A stretch of 42,345 bases of DNA. It comes from an uncultured Bacteroidales bacterium. GTDB taxonomy: Bacteria > Bacteroidota > Bacteroidia > Bacteroidales > ML635J-15. The notes beneath the pieces are model-generated. The model was not told where the DNA came from. It ran no database searches and saw only the letters and a program-made list of their open reading frames with translations. The stretch is taken from the NCBI GenBank assembly GCA_937982115.1, contig CALJNE010000042.1, forward strand, positions 1 through 42,345. Reading direction: 5' to 3'. Both the position numbers and the translations under genes were made by a program. Positions 12,270 through 20,527 of this stretch are shown one piece after another; the first letter of the stretch is position 1; each line of letters starts with the position of its first letter.

Positions 12270-12301
12270 AGGTTTAAAACCCAAAATCGGGTTTTAAACC
12301 T
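12270..12301 (-). promoter_or_regulatory. rplL-rpoB intergenic hairpin (attenuator or processing site)
   Basis: Arms 12270-12282 and 12289-12301 form a perfect 13-bp stem with a six-base loop, between the rplL stop and the rpoB start. On the minus strand the stem is followed by TTTCGTTG rather than a long T-run, so it looks like a leaky terminator or an RNase site. In Escherichia coli the same junction carries an attenuator and an RNase III site; the parallel is positional only. Confidence 0.7.
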
Positions 12302-12324
12302 GTAGAGTTTACAACTAAAGTTGT

Positions 12325-12708
12325 TTATTTAAGTTCGACTTCAGCACCAGCTTCTTCTAACTGAGCTTTAAGTGCGTTTGCTTCGTCTTTGCTAACACCT
12401 TCTTTGAGTGTTTTTGGAGCTTCATCAACGAGAGCTTTTGCTTCTTTAAGACCTAAACCTGTTAATTCTTTTACTAACTTAACGATTTGTAACTTTTGAG
12501 CACCAGCTGATTTGAGGATTACATCAAATTCGGTTTTTTCTGCCGGAGCTTCTTCACCTGTTGCACCACCTGCTACTGGTCCTGCTACTGCTACTGCAGC
12601 TGCTGCGGGTTCAATACCGTATTCTTCTTTTAAAATATCAGCTAATTCGTTTACTTCTTTAACAGTCAGGTTAACTAATTCTTCTGCTAACTTTTTAAGA
12701 TCTGCCAT
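12325..12708 (-). CDS. rplL: Ribosomal protein bL12 (L7/L12)
   Basis: This is the stalk protein of the large ribosomal subunit, which binds translation GTPases. Its 127 residues show the N-terminal dimerisation helices, a flexible Ala/Gly/Pro hinge around residues 35-55, and the conserved C-terminal domain ([20 protein letters not shown], then [15 protein letters not shown]). It follows rplJ by 36 bp, the usual pairing of stalk base and stalk. It is followed by the rplL-rpoB hairpin. Confidence 0.98.
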   Translation of the reverse strand: MADLKKLAEELVNLTVKEVNELADILKEEYGIEPAAAAVAVAGPVAGGATGEEAPAEKTEFDVILKSAGAQKLQIVKLVKELTGLGLKEAKALVDEAPKTLKEGVSKDEANALKAQLEEAGAEVELK

Positions 12709-12744
12709 TTTTCTAAAATTTTAACTTGTTATAACATTTAATTT

Positions 12745-13263
12745 TTACTCTCTTTCGGATAAGGTTTTAACTAAACCACCCAATATGTGCTTTCCTGATT
12801 GTAACTGACCAAGAACTTTCTTCATTGGTGATTGTAACAACATAACAACATCACCGATAAGCTCTTCTTTAGACTTCAAGGATGCAACTACATCAAGCTG
12901 ATTTTCACCAACGAAAGCAGATTCTGCTAAAAATGCTGCTTTAAATCTTGGTTTATCACTTTTTTTATTCAGCTCTTTTATCAATTTTCCGGGAACGTTT
13001 GCAACTTCGCAAAACATTACAGCGGAGTTTTCTTTAAGAGCATTATAAATACCTGAATAATCGCGTCCTGTTCTTTCTAGAGCCTTTTTGAAGTAAGTAT
13101 TTTTTACTACAACCAGCTTAATACCTTTCTCGAAACATTTTTTTCTGAGCTCAAATGTTTCTTGAGCATCAAGACCTGAGAGATCAGTTATATAAAACTG
13201 ATTATACTCCTCTATGGTCGCTTTTAAGCTTTCGATTAGGGCATTTTTATCTTCTCGTTTCAT
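12745..13263 (-). CDS. rplJ: Ribosomal protein uL10
   Basis: uL10 anchors the bL12 dimers to 23S rRNA. The 172-residue protein shows the typical start (MKREDKNALIESLKATI), the KLVVVKNTYFKKAL motif and a C-terminal helix that carries bL12. It lies 19 bp downstream of rplA, leaving no room for the long L10 leader known from enterobacteria, so any autoregulation must work through another site. Confidence 0.97.
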   Translation of the reverse strand: MKREDKNALIESLKATIEEYNQFYITDLSGLDAQETFELRKKCFEKGIKLVVVKNTYFKKALERTGRDYSGIYNALKENSAVMFCEVANVPGKLIKELNKKSDKPRFKAAFLAESAFVGENQLDVVASLKSKEELIGDVVMLLQSPMKKVLGQLQSGKHILGGLVKTLSERE

Positions 13264-13282
13264 AACCGGTTCTTTCTAATTA

Positions 13283-13975
13283 CTAGTTAAAAGACTTGGG
13301 ATCAATTTCTATTCCGGGACTCATGGTACTGGAAAGGAAAATACTTTTAATGTATGTACCTTTCGCTGCAGCCGGTTTTAATTTTATAATAGTCTGAACT
13401 ATTTCCTGTGCATTTTCAACAATTTGTTGAGGTGCAAAAGAAACTCTTCCTATGCCGGCATGTATTATACCATATTTGTCAACCTTAAAATCAATTTTCC
13501 CTTTTTTTACCTCTTCAACGGCTTTTCCAACATCCATAGTAACAGTTCCGGCCTTGGGATTAGGCATCAAGCCGCGAGGACCTAAAATTCTTCCTAATTT
13601 ACCAATCTTTGCCATTACTTGCGGCATTGTGATAATGATATCAACGTCTGTCCAACCTCCTGCTATCTTTTCGATATAATCATCCAAACCAACGTAATCT
13701 GCACCTGCATCTTTTGCTTCTTGTTCCTTGTCCGGAGTACACAATACCAAAACGCGAACAGTTTTTCCTGTACCGTGTGGAAGAGTTGCTATACCTCTTA
13801 CCATTTGATTGGCTTTTCGTGGATCTACTCCCAAACGGACATCAATATCAACAGATGCATCAAACTTGGTGTAAGTTATATCTTTCACAAGTTTTGCCGC
13901 TTCTTGAATGTCGTACTTCTTGCCCTTTTCGATTTTAGCCAAAGCTTCTTTTCTTTTCTTGCTTATTCTTGCCAT
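13283..13975 (-). CDS. rplA: Ribosomal protein uL1
   Basis: uL1 forms the mobile L1 stalk near the E site and in many bacteria represses its own operon. The 230-residue protein carries the family signature ([20 protein letters not shown]) and the start [15 protein letters not shown]. It is 17 bp downstream of rplK, as in almost all bacteria. Confidence 0.98.
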   Translation of the reverse strand: MARISKKRKEALAKIEKGKKYDIQEAAKLVKDITYTKFDASVDIDVRLGVDPRKANQMVRGIATLPHGTGKTVRVLVLCTPDKEQEAKDAGADYVGLDDYIEKIAGGWTDVDIIITMPQVMAKIGKLGRILGPRGLMPNPKAGTVTMDVGKAVEEVKKGKIDFKVDKYGIIHAGIGRVSFAPQQIVENAQEIVQTIIKLKPAAAKGTYIKSIFLSSTMSPGIEIDPKSFN

Positions 13976-13992
13976 TTCAAAAAGTACTTTAA

Positions 13993-14436
13993 TTATTTTT
14001 TAATCGGAGATTCACCCTTGATGGTAACCCCCATACTTCTAGCTGTGCCGGCAACCATACTCATTGCTGATTCTAAAGTAAATGCGTTTAAATCTCGCAT
14101 CTTATTCTCAGCAATTTCCTTCACCTGATCCCATGTTATTGATCCTACCTTATTTCTGTTCGGTTCGGATGAGCCTTTCTTTATCTTGGCCATTTCCATT
14201 ATTTGAACAGCTACAGGCGGATTTTTAATAATGAAATCAAAAGATTTATCGGTGTAATATGTTATTACTACCGGTAAAATTTTTCCGGCTTGATCCTGAG
14301 TTCTACCGTTAAACTGTTTGCAGAACTCCATAATATTAAGCCCTTTTGATCCCAATGCAGGTCCCAAAGGTGGAGAAGGATTGGCGGCACCCCCTTTTAC
14401 TTGTAGCTTAATAATACCACTAATTTGTTTTGCCAT
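13993..14436 (-). CDS. rplK: Ribosomal protein uL11
   Basis: uL11 is part of the GTPase-associated centre and is needed for RelA-type stringent signalling. The 147-residue product has the N-terminal segment [20 protein letters not shown] and the RNA-binding C-terminal domain with [11 protein letters not shown]. It follows nusG by 24 bp. Confidence 0.98.
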   Translation of the reverse strand: MAKQISGIIKLQVKGGAANPSPPLGPALGSKGLNIMEFCKQFNGRTQDQAGKILPVVITYYTDKSFDFIIKNPPVAVQIMEMAKIKKGSSEPNRNKVGSITWDQVKEIAENKMRDLNAFTLESAMSMVAGTARSMGVTIKGESPIKK

Positions 14437-14460
14437 AACTTTTTTTTCTTAAATAAAAGA

Positions 14461-15012
14461 TTACTCTTTTTCAACCTGCATGAATTTCAATTCAAGAGGA
14501 GTTTTCCTTCCAAAAATCTTTACACTTACTATCAACTTCTTCTTCTCCTCATGAACTTCCTCCACGATACCACTGAAACCATTAAACGGGCCATCTATAA
14601 CCTTTACTGCCTCACCAACAAAAAATGGAATACTCACGTCTTCAATATTTTCCGATAATTCATCAACCTTTCCTAAAATTCTCGCAACTTCTTCGGGGCG
14701 TAAAGGTACAGGCTTTCCGTCGGTTCCCATAAAACCTATTACTCCGGGGATTCCTTTTAATATGTGCTCTATTTCACCGTCTAAAGCAGCATGTATCAGA
14801 ATATAACCCGGAAGGTAATTTCTTTCCTTCTGAATAGGTTTTCCTTTCCGCAACTGATAAACTTTCTCTGTCGGAATAAGTACCTGTGAAACTTGTTCTT
14901 CAAGTTTCAACTTTGCTATTTCAGCCTCAATATACTCTTTCACCTTCTTTTCCTTCCCACTTAAGGCTCTTACAACATACCATTTTTTTGCTATTTCACT
15001 CATAGCCGACAA
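14461..15012 (-). CDS. nusG: Transcription termination/antitermination factor NusG
   Basis: NusG binds RNA polymerase and links it to Rho or the ribosome. The 183-residue protein has the NGN domain (WYVVRALSGKEKKVKEYIEA, then LPGYILIHAAL) and a C-terminal KOW domain (GEAVKVIDGPFNGFSGIVEE). The start could be Met1 or Met4 (MSAMSEIAKKW); the first is kept. It sits between secE and rplK, the standard order. Confidence 0.97.
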   Translation of the reverse strand: MSAMSEIAKKWYVVRALSGKEKKVKEYIEAEIAKLKLEEQVSQVLIPTEKVYQLRKGKPIQKERNYLPGYILIHAALDGEIEHILKGIPGVIGFMGTDGKPVPLRPEEVARILGKVDELSENIEDVSIPFFVGEAVKVIDGPFNGFSGIVEEVHEEKKKLIVSVKIFGRKTPLELKFMQVEKE

Positions 15013-15039
15013 AGAAATTTAGTTTTGGATAATTAAATT

Positions 15040-15234
15040 TTAATAAAACAGACCGTAGATTAAACTTAATAATTCTTTGAACGAAAAATCCATTAAGAAT
15101 ACTACTACGGATATGATCAAGGAAGCAACCATTACCACAACTGCACTGCTCTGTAATTCTGACAACTTAGGCCAGGTTACTTTGTGCACCAATTCATTGT
15201 AAGTTTCAACGAAATATGTCTTAATTTTATTCAT
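15040..15234 (-). CDS. secE: Protein translocase subunit SecE
   Basis: This is the small essential subunit of the SecYEG channel. The 64-residue protein is the minimal form: an amphipathic helix with ETYNELVHKVTWPKLSELQ, then one membrane span. The VTWP motif is diagnostic. Its start is only 19 bp after the 3' end of tRNA-Trp, so the two must share a transcript. Confidence 0.96.
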   Translation of the reverse strand: MNKIKTYFVETYNELVHKVTWPKLSELQSSAVVVMVASLIISVVVFLMDFSFKELLSLIYGLFY

Positions 15235-15253
15235 CTTATTAAGAATAACTTTG

Positions 15254-15326
15254 CACGGGAGGAGCGACTCGAACGCCCGACACTCGGTTTTGGAGACCGA
15301 TGCTCTACCAACTGAGCTACACCCGT
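15254..15326 (-). tRNA. tRNA-Trp (CCA anticodon)
   Basis: A 73-base cloverleaf on the minus strand with anticodon loop CTCCAAA, D-arm GTAGCTCAGTTGG and T-arm GTTCGAGTC. The discriminator is G and no 3' CCA is encoded. One T-T mismatch is seen in the acceptor stem. Its 5' end abuts the T-run of the tuf terminator. Confidence 0.95.
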
Positions 15327-15357
15327 AAAAAGTGAGAAAGACTTAAATCTTTCTCAC
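15327..15357 (-). terminator. Terminator after tuf, abutting tRNA-Trp
   Basis: Arms 15332-15341 and 15348-15357 form a perfect 10-bp stem with a six-base loop; on the minus strand it is followed by five T. The T-run ends exactly at the first base of tRNA-Trp. There is no space for a promoter between it and the tRNA, so downstream genes need read-through or a promoter inside or before the hairpin. Confidence 0.85.
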
Positions 15358-15367
15358 CAATTTATTA

Positions 15368-16555
15368 TTAGTCAATAACTTCTGTAATCTGACCTGCACC
15401 TACTGTACGTCCTCCTTCGCGGATAGCGAAACGTAAACCAACGTTCAAAGCTACTGGGTAAATCAATTCTACTATTATTGATACATTATCACCAGGCATT
15501 ACGATTTCAACACCTTCAGGAAGAAGTATTTCACCTGTAATGTCCAAAGTTCTGAGGAAGAATTGTGGACGATAATGATTTTTAAATGGAGTGTGACGAC
15601 CACCTTCTTCTTTCTTCAAAACGTAAATCTCAGCTTTGAATTTTTTGTGAGGTTTAATTGATCCCGGAGCAGCAATTACTTGACCTCTCTTAACTTCGTC
15701 TTTATCTACTCCACGTAACAATAGACCTACGTTGTCACCTGCTTCTCCTCTATCGAGAATTTTACGGAACATTTCAACACCTGTTACAACAGTCTTACGT
15801 GCATCAGTTCCTAAACCAATAATGTGAACTTCGTCTCCGGTTTTAACAACTCCTGTTTCAATACGACCGGTAGCAACTGTACCACGACCTGTAATTGAGA
15901 ATACGTCTTCAACAGGCATGAGGAATGGTTTTTCGTTATCACGAGGAGGAATTGGGATCCATTCGTCAACTGCTGCCATTAATTCTTCAACTTTTTCTTC
16001 CCATTTTGGTTCACCATTCAATGCTCCTAAAGCAGAACCTCTGATAACAGGAGTGTTATCGCCGTCAAATTCGTAGAATGATAATAAATCACGAACTTCC
16101 ATTTCAACGAGCTCTAACAATTCTTCGTCGTCAACCATATCAACTTTGTTGAGGAAAACAACGATTTTAGGAACGTTTACCTGACGAGCCAGAAGAATGT
16201 GTTCGCGAGTTTGAGGCATGGGACCGTCAGTTGCAGCAACAACAAGAATTGCACCGTCCATCTGAGCAGCACCGGTTACCATGTTCTTTACATAGTCAGC
16301 GTGACCCGGACAGTCAACGTGTGCATAGTGGCGAGTTGCTGTTTGATACTCAACGTGAGCAGTGTTAATAGTAATACCTCTTTCTTTTTCTTCAGGAGCA
16401 TTGTCAATTTGATCAAAATCAACAACCTGAGATAAACCTTTTTTTGCTAATACCTTTGTAATAGCAGAAGTTAAAGTGGTCTTACCATGGTCAACGTGAC
16501 CAATTGTTCCGATATTTACGTGCGGTTTCGACCTTTCAAATTTTTCTTTAGCCAT
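15368..16555 (-). CDS. tuf: Elongation factor Tu
   Basis: EF-Tu delivers aminoacyl-tRNA to the ribosome. The 395-residue protein has all GTPase motifs: GHVDHGKTT near residue 20, the switch segment [21 protein letters not shown] and NKVDMVDD. The C-terminal domain ends [15 protein letters not shown]. It lies directly after four tRNA genes, the same arrangement as E. coli thrU-tyrU-glyT-thrT-tufB, and is followed by a clear terminator. Confidence 0.99.
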   Translation of the reverse strand: MAKEKFERSKPHVNIGTIGHVDHGKTTLTSAITKVLAKKGLSQVVDFDQIDNAPEEKERGITINTAHVEYQTATRHYAHVDCPGHADYVKNMVTGAAQMDGAILVVAATDGPMPQTREHILLARQVNVPKIVVFLNKVDMVDDEELLELVEMEVRDLLSFYEFDGDNTPVIRGSALGALNGEPKWEEKVEELMAAVDEWIPIPPRDNEKPFLMPVEDVFSITGRGTVATGRIETGVVKTGDEVHIIGLGTDARKTVVTGVEMFRKILDRGEAGDNVGLLLRGVDKDEVKRGQVIAAPGSIKPHKKFKAEIYVLKKEEGGRHTPFKNHYRPQFFLRTLDITGEILLPEGVEIVMPGDNVSIIVELIYPVALNVGLRFAIREGGRTVGAGQITEVID

Positions 16556-16615
16556 GGTCTAAAATAATTAAATATTAATAATTAAACTTTAATCACTAAA
16601 ATGATAAAAAAATTG

Positions 16616-16687
<72 letters not shown>

Positions 16688-16691
16688 ACTT

Positions 16692-16765
<74 letters not shown>

Positions 16766-16776
16766 CTCGCATGTTG

Positions 16777-16859
16777 TGGGGGGAGAAGGATTCGAACCTC
16801 CGAAGGCTTCCGCCAACAGATTTACAGTCTGCTCCAGTTGACCGCTTTGGTATCCCCCC
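16777..16859 (-). tRNA. tRNA-Tyr (GTA anticodon)
   Basis: An 83-base class II tRNA with a long variable arm, acceptor GGGGGGA/TCCCCCC, anticodon loop CTGTAAA, discriminator A and no encoded CCA. Confidence 0.95.
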
Positions 16860-16873
16860 TTTACAAAAAATTG

Positions 16874-16946
16874 AGCCGGTGGACGGACTCGAACCGCCGA
16901 CCGGCTGATTACAAATCAGCTGCTCTACCAACTGAGCTACACCGGC
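16874..16946 (-). tRNA. tRNA-Thr (TGT anticodon)
   Basis: A 73-base cloverleaf with acceptor GCCGGTG/CACCGGC, anticodon loop TTTGTAA, discriminator T and no encoded CCA. First gene of the tRNA-tuf unit, about 50 bp downstream of a consensus promoter. Confidence 0.95.
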
Positions 16947-16959
16947 CAATCTTTATAAA

Positions 16960-17022
16960 AATAATTCATACATTTTAAAGAACATTCCCCGTTCAAAAGG
17001 GACTGCAAATGTATGAATTATT
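16960..17022. repeat. 16-bp inverted repeat spanning the tRNA-tuf promoter and leader
   Basis: Arms 16960-16975 and 17007-17022 are perfect reverse complements with a 31-base spacer. One arm covers the -7 box; the other lies in the early transcribed leader. The spacer contains a small TCCC/GGGA stem. Because the promoter arm is upstream of the start point, the RNA cannot form this stem; a DNA-level role such as an operator is more likely. Confidence 0.7.
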
Positions 17023-17036
17023 ATTTTATTATCAAA
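17006..17036 (-). promoter_or_regulatory. Consensus promoter of the tRNA-tuf operon
   Basis: On the minus strand: TTTG (17033-17036), 19 bp, TACATTTG (17006-17013), an exact match to the Bacteroidota consensus TTTG-N19-TAnnTTTG. The expected start is about 17000, roughly 50 bp before the first tRNA. Confidence 0.85.
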
Positions 17037-17064
17037 ATATTTTTATATTTTTTTTTATTTTTTT

Positions 17065-17364
17065 TTATCCCCTCTGTTTTTCTTTGAATTTTTTCAACTG
17101 TCGTCTTAATGCTTCCGTTGCTAAATCTACGGCTTCTTCAAATGTCTTTGCTTGTTTCTTCGCAAAAACATCGTTGGCTTTTGGAATGTTAATCTTTATT
17201 TCTGCAACTTTATTGTCCTTTTCTTCCGAATTTTCCAGCCGCAAAATAACATCTGCATCTAAAATGTCTCCTGCAAATTGCTCTAATTTACCAACTTTTT
17301 GTTCGATGTAGGCTAAAAGTTTTTTGTCTGCGTCGAAACGCACTGATTGAATTTTAATGTTCAT
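17065..17364 (-). CDS. hpf: Ribosome hibernation promoting factor, short form
   Basis: A 99-residue HPF/YfiA family protein that binds the 30S decoding region in slow growth. It has the family start MNIKIQSVRFDADKKLLAYI, a central beta-rich domain and a basic C-terminus. There is no long C-terminal extension, so it is the short form. It starts 17 bp after the recombinase stop and is third in an rpsU-recombinase-hpf unit. A basic tail (RRQLKKFKEKQRG) could contact rRNA. Confidence 0.93.
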   Translation of the reverse strand: MNIKIQSVRFDADKKLLAYIEQKVGKLEQFAGDILDADVILRLENSEEKDNKVAEIKINIPKANDVFAKKQAKTFEEAVDLATEALRRQLKKFKEKQRG

Positions 17365-17381
17365 AGCTGACTCCTTTCTTT

Positions 17382-18278
17382 TTATGCTCTAGGATGAGCT
17401 TGTTTATAAACTGTTTTTATTTTCACAAAAGTATTATGCGTATAAACTTGTGTAGCTGCCAAACTTGAATGTCCCAACAATTCTTTTATGGCATTCAAAT
17501 CTGCTCCGTTATTTAACATGTGTGTAGCAAATGTATGCCGTAATACATGCGGTGATTTCTTATCCAACCCTGTTACCATTCCCAAATAATGATTTACTTT
17601 ATTATAAACAAATTTAGGATACATTGGTTCGCCATTATCTCGAACAAATAAATAAGATTCGCTTCCTGTATCAAAACCATTTGCTTCCTTAATTTTTAAA
17701 TAATCACTGTATATATTAATAATATAGGTATTCAACGGACAAATTCTTTCCTTATTTCTTTTTCCTAGAATTTTTATTGTCGAAGACGCTTTATCAATGT
17801 CTCGATGTTTTAAGTTTATAAGCTCGGATAAACGCATACCCGTAATATAAAACAGCTCAAGCATGAACCTGTCTCTAATACCACTGAAATCATCACTAAA
17901 ATAATTGTTACTACTGCTTTCTAATTGTACCATGGAATCTTCACTGACAAATTCGGGCAAACGCTTTTTCAATTTTGGTTTAATTATTTTAGCCATGGGT
18001 TCTCCAACAAATCCATGGTATTTCTTTAAGTAATTTATGTATGTTTTGAGGGAAGATAATTTACGATTTATACTGCGACTCGAAACCGACAATTCATTGA
18101 GGTTATATATCCAGGCTCTTATGTTTTGGTATGTTAAAACTTCTTGTTCCGATAATTCTGTACTTCCATCACAACAAAAATCCAAAAACTGTTCAATATC
18201 AGTTTGGTAGGATTTTACTGTGTGCTTGGAATATCGCTTTTCGTTTTGAAGATATTTTAAAAAAAGATCAACTTTCAT
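17382..18278 (-). CDS. Tyrosine recombinase, XerC/XerD family
   Basis: A 298-residue site-specific recombinase, probably one of the Xer enzymes that resolve chromosome dimers at dif. The N-terminal SAM-like DNA-binding domain (residues 5-90) is followed by the catalytic domain with all active residues: R149, K173, H244, R247, H270 and the nucleophile Y279 (QVYTH). A GTG four codons upstream could start the frame at 18290, but it lies inside a GGAG sequence well placed as ribosome binding site for the ATG at 18278, so the ATG is chosen. It lies between rpsU and hpf in a housekeeping operon, not in a mobile element. Whether it is XerC or XerD cannot be decided here. Confidence 0.92.
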   Translation of the reverse strand: MKVDLFLKYLQNEKRYSKHTVKSYQTDIEQFLDFCCDGSTELSEQEVLTYQNIRAWIYNLNELSVSSRSINRKLSSLKTYINYLKKYHGFVGEPMAKIIKPKLKKRLPEFVSEDSMVQLESSSNNYFSDDFSGIRDRFMLELFYITGMRLSELINLKHRDIDKASSTIKILGKRNKERICPLNTYIINIYSDYLKIKEANGFDTGSESYLFVRDNGEPMYPKFVYNKVNHYLGMVTGLDKKSPHVLRHTFATHMLNNGADLNAIKELLGHSSLAATQVYTHNTFVKIKTVYKQAHPRA

Positions 18279-18351
18279 ACTAATCTCCACAAATCTTTTG
18301 TATTGATTAATACGAAAAGTTGATTAAATTGTTACAAAAACTAATAAAAAA

Positions 18352-18549
18352 TTAATTCTGTTGTTGTTTGTTCAACAATTGCTGAATGTAAATAGCTTTT
18401 AATTTCTGTTGACGTCTTGTTACAGATGGTTTTTCGTAAGCCTGACGTCTTCTTAATTCCTTTACAACACCAGTTTTTTCAAATTTTCTTTTGAAACGTT
18501 TTAATGCTCTATCAATGTTTTCGCCTTCTTTAACAGGTACAATTATCAT
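18352..18549 (-). CDS. rpsU: Ribosomal protein bS21
   Basis: A 65-residue small-subunit protein with the bS21 start (MIIVPVKEGENIDRALKRFK) and the basic ELRRRQAYEKPS segment. bS21 lies near the 16S anti-Shine-Dalgarno in Bacteroidota ribosomes. It is the first gene of the rpsU-recombinase-hpf unit under a consensus promoter. Only a weak purine run (GAAGAA) precedes the ATG. Confidence 0.96.
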   Translation of the reverse strand: MIIVPVKEGENIDRALKRFKRKFEKTGVVKELRRRQAYEKPSVTRRQQKLKAIYIQQLLNKQQQN

Positions 18550-18588
18550 TTCTTCAAAATTTAATGTTACATTTATTTTTCAGGGCTG

Positions 18589-18619
18589 CAAAATTAAAAC
18601 AATTTTTTTACCGTTCAAA
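18589..18619 (-). promoter_or_regulatory. Consensus promoter of the rpsU operon
   Basis: On the minus strand: TTTG (18616-18619), 19 bp, TAATTTTG (18589-18596), an exact consensus. The expected start is near 18582, giving a leader of about 33 bases before rpsU. Confidence 0.85.
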
Positions 18620-18699
18620 ACTATTACACGAATTTTTTTAATATTTTTTCTTTTTATAAACAATTTAATATTTATTTACTTTGCATAAAAATTAAACTT

Positions 18700-20088
18700 A
18701 TGACTCTTATTAAATCTATTTCAGGTATTAGAGGAACTATTGGTGGTAAAACCGGAGATAATCTAACACCATTTGATATTTCAAAATTTAGCTGTGCTTT
18801 TGGCTCATGGTTGAAAAAGCAAAATTTGAATAACAAGTCTGTAGTTGTCGGCCGTGATGCCAGACCTTCCGGATTTATGGTCGAAAGCATTGTTACTTCA
18901 TGTCTTGCTTCTATGGGATTTGATGTAATTAACATCGGTCTTGCAACCACTCCTACTGTTGAAATTGCTGTAACCGCTGAAAATGCCTGCGGAGGTATTA
19001 TCATTACTGCAAGTCATAATCCTATTCAATGGAATGCTCTAAAACTATTGAATCATAATGGAGAATTTCTGAATGCTAAAGATGGCGAAGAAGTATTAAA
19101 AATTTCCGAATCATTAGATATTGAATTTGAAACATTAAACAATCTTGGTAGAATTATCAATAAAAGCGGTTATGAATTTATTCATGCTGATTTAATTACA
19201 AAACTTTCGCTCGTTAACACCGAAGCAATTAAAAAAGCCAACTTCAAAGTTGCTATTGATTGTGTTAACTCTGTTGGAGGTATTGCCTTACCGGTTTTAC
19301 TAAAAAAACTCGGTATAGCAGAAATTTTTGAATTATATTGTGACACAAACGGACAATTTCCTCACAACCCCGAACCACTGCCCGAAAATCTTAAGGATAT
19401 TAGCAAGTTCGTTGTTCTGAATAAGGCTGATGTTGGTTTTGTTGTTGACCCAGATGTTGACAGACTCGCCATTATTTGCGAAGACGGAACAATGTTTGGC
19501 GAAGAATACACACTTGTTGCAGTTGCCGATTATATTTTATCGAAAAATCCCGGAAATACTGTTTCAAATCTTTCTTCAACACAGGCTCTTAAAGATATAA
19601 CTGAATCTTATGGCGGTAAATATTTCTCTGCTGCTGTTGGTGAAGTTAATGTGGTGGCAAAAATGAAAGAAGTAAATGCAATAATCGGCGGAGAAGGTAA
19701 TGGCGGCGTTATTTTCCCTGATTTACATTATGGCAGAGATGCTCTCATAGGTATTGCATTGTTCTTATCCCTATTAGCCGAAAGAAAAATTAAAGTTTCC
19801 GAATTGAGAAAAACCTACCCGAATTATTTCATATCAAAAAATAAAATTGAACTTTTACCCGGTTCTAATCTCGAAAATATTCTCAATCTTGTTAAAGATA
19901 GATTCAAAGAATTTCCTGTTGATACCTGCGACGGATTAAAAATTTCATTCCCCGAAAAAAAAGAATGGGTTCATCTCAGAAAATCCAATACCGAACCCAT
20001 TATTCGAATTTATGCCGAAAGTACATCTGTAACCGATGCCGATAATCTTGCCAAAAAATTTCTTGATATAATTAAAGACTTGATTTAA
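18700..20088 (+). CDS. glmM: Phosphoglucosamine mutase / phosphohexomutase family enzyme
   Basis: A 462-residue alpha-D-phosphohexomutase. Best reading is GlmM, converting glucosamine-6-phosphate to glucosamine-1-phosphate for UDP-GlcNAc and cell-wall synthesis; phosphomannomutase cannot be excluded. Seen are the phosphoserine loop TASHNP (S105), the magnesium loop DPDVDR (D250, D252, D254), the sugar-binding GGEGNGG loop and the phosphate-binding RKSNTEPIIR near the C-terminus. The gene diverges from rpsU and converges on the SSB cluster 21 bp away. The start ATG follows a short AT-rich leader. Confidence 0.9.
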   Translation: MTLIKSISGIRGTIGGKTGDNLTPFDISKFSCAFGSWLKKQNLNNKSVVVGRDARPSGFMVESIVTSCLASMGFDVINIGLATTPTVEIAVTAENACGGIIITASHNPIQWNALKLLNHNGEFLNAKDGEEVLKISESLDIEFETLNNLGRIINKSGYEFIHADLITKLSLVNTEAIKKANFKVAIDCVNSVGGIALPVLLKKLGIAEIFELYCDTNGQFPHNPEPLPENLKDISKFVVLNKADVGFVVDPDVDRLAIICEDGTMFGEEYTLVAVADYILSKNPGNTVSNLSSTQALKDITESYGGKYFSAAVGEVNVVAKMKEVNAIIGGEGNGGVIFPDLHYGRDALIGIALFLSLLAERKIKVSELRKTYPNYFISKNKIELLPGSNLENILNLVKDRFKEFPVDTCDGLKISFPEKKEWVHLRKSNTEPIIRIYAESTSVTDADNLAKKFLDIIKDLI

Positions 20089-20109
20089 GTTTTAATATTT
20101 TTCAACAAA

Positions 20110-20469
20110 TCAGGCTGTTTTTAATCTCTGCATGTCCCATAGTGGAGGATTCTTTATTAGAAATGTTTCCGCCACAACCTCATAAACAACATGCCAATTT
20201 TCCATAGAATCTTTAAATTTTCGTTTTACCATTCTTCCGTCAACTACCATTTCCGTGCCTTTCATTATTTGTGCAGCATTGCGTTCTGCAAGTTCGTTCC
20301 ATGCAACCACACTATGATACTGAATATCTTCTTTCTTTTTATCATTCACTAAAATTGTATCTACAGTTTTCAATGTAAAACTTAATCTGGTGGAATTGTT
20401 TTGCCCGCTTTTCAGTACAGGTGTACTGCTAACAACCCCTGTTAAGTGTATTCTGTTATTCAAATTCAT
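20110..20469 (-). CDS. Short single-stranded DNA-binding protein paralogue (third, divergent)
   Basis: A 119-residue OB-fold protein of the SSB family (MNLNNRIHLTGVVSSTPVL, then YHSVVAWNELAERNAAQIMK and VDGRMVKRKF). It is the most divergent of three tandem copies: the GNLG turn of the others is GVVSS here. It lacks the acidic DDDIPF-like C-terminal tip by which housekeeping SSB recruits partners. A terminator-like hairpin sits 16 bp upstream of its start, so expression may depend on read-through. Function may be accessory, for instance in DNA uptake or recombination; that is inference. Confidence 0.85.
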   Translation of the reverse strand: MNLNNRIHLTGVVSSTPVLKSGQNNSTRLSFTLKTVDTILVNDKKKEDIQYHSVVAWNELAERNAAQIMKGTEMVVDGRMVKRKFKDSMENWHVVYEVVAETFLIKNPPLWDMQRLKTA

Positions 20470-20483
20470 AATCCAAAAATTTT

Positions 20484-20518
20484 AAAAGCTCTTCCCCTGT
20501 TTTTTGGGGAAAGAGCTT
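20484..20518 (-). terminator. Terminator or attenuator between SSB paralogues
   Basis: Arms 20486-20497 and 20506-20518 pair over 12 bp with a single bulged base and an eight-base loop. On the minus strand the stem is followed by TTTTAAAATTTTT, then the ATG of the third SSB gene. It sits after the second SSB stop and leaves no room for a separate promoter. Confidence 0.75.
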
Positions 20519-20527
20519 GATTAAACA

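Noticed and set aside
17382-18278. Integrase of a mobile element
   Set aside because: The recombinase is inside a housekeeping operon (rpsU, hpf) with no att sites or cargo; an Xer role fits better.
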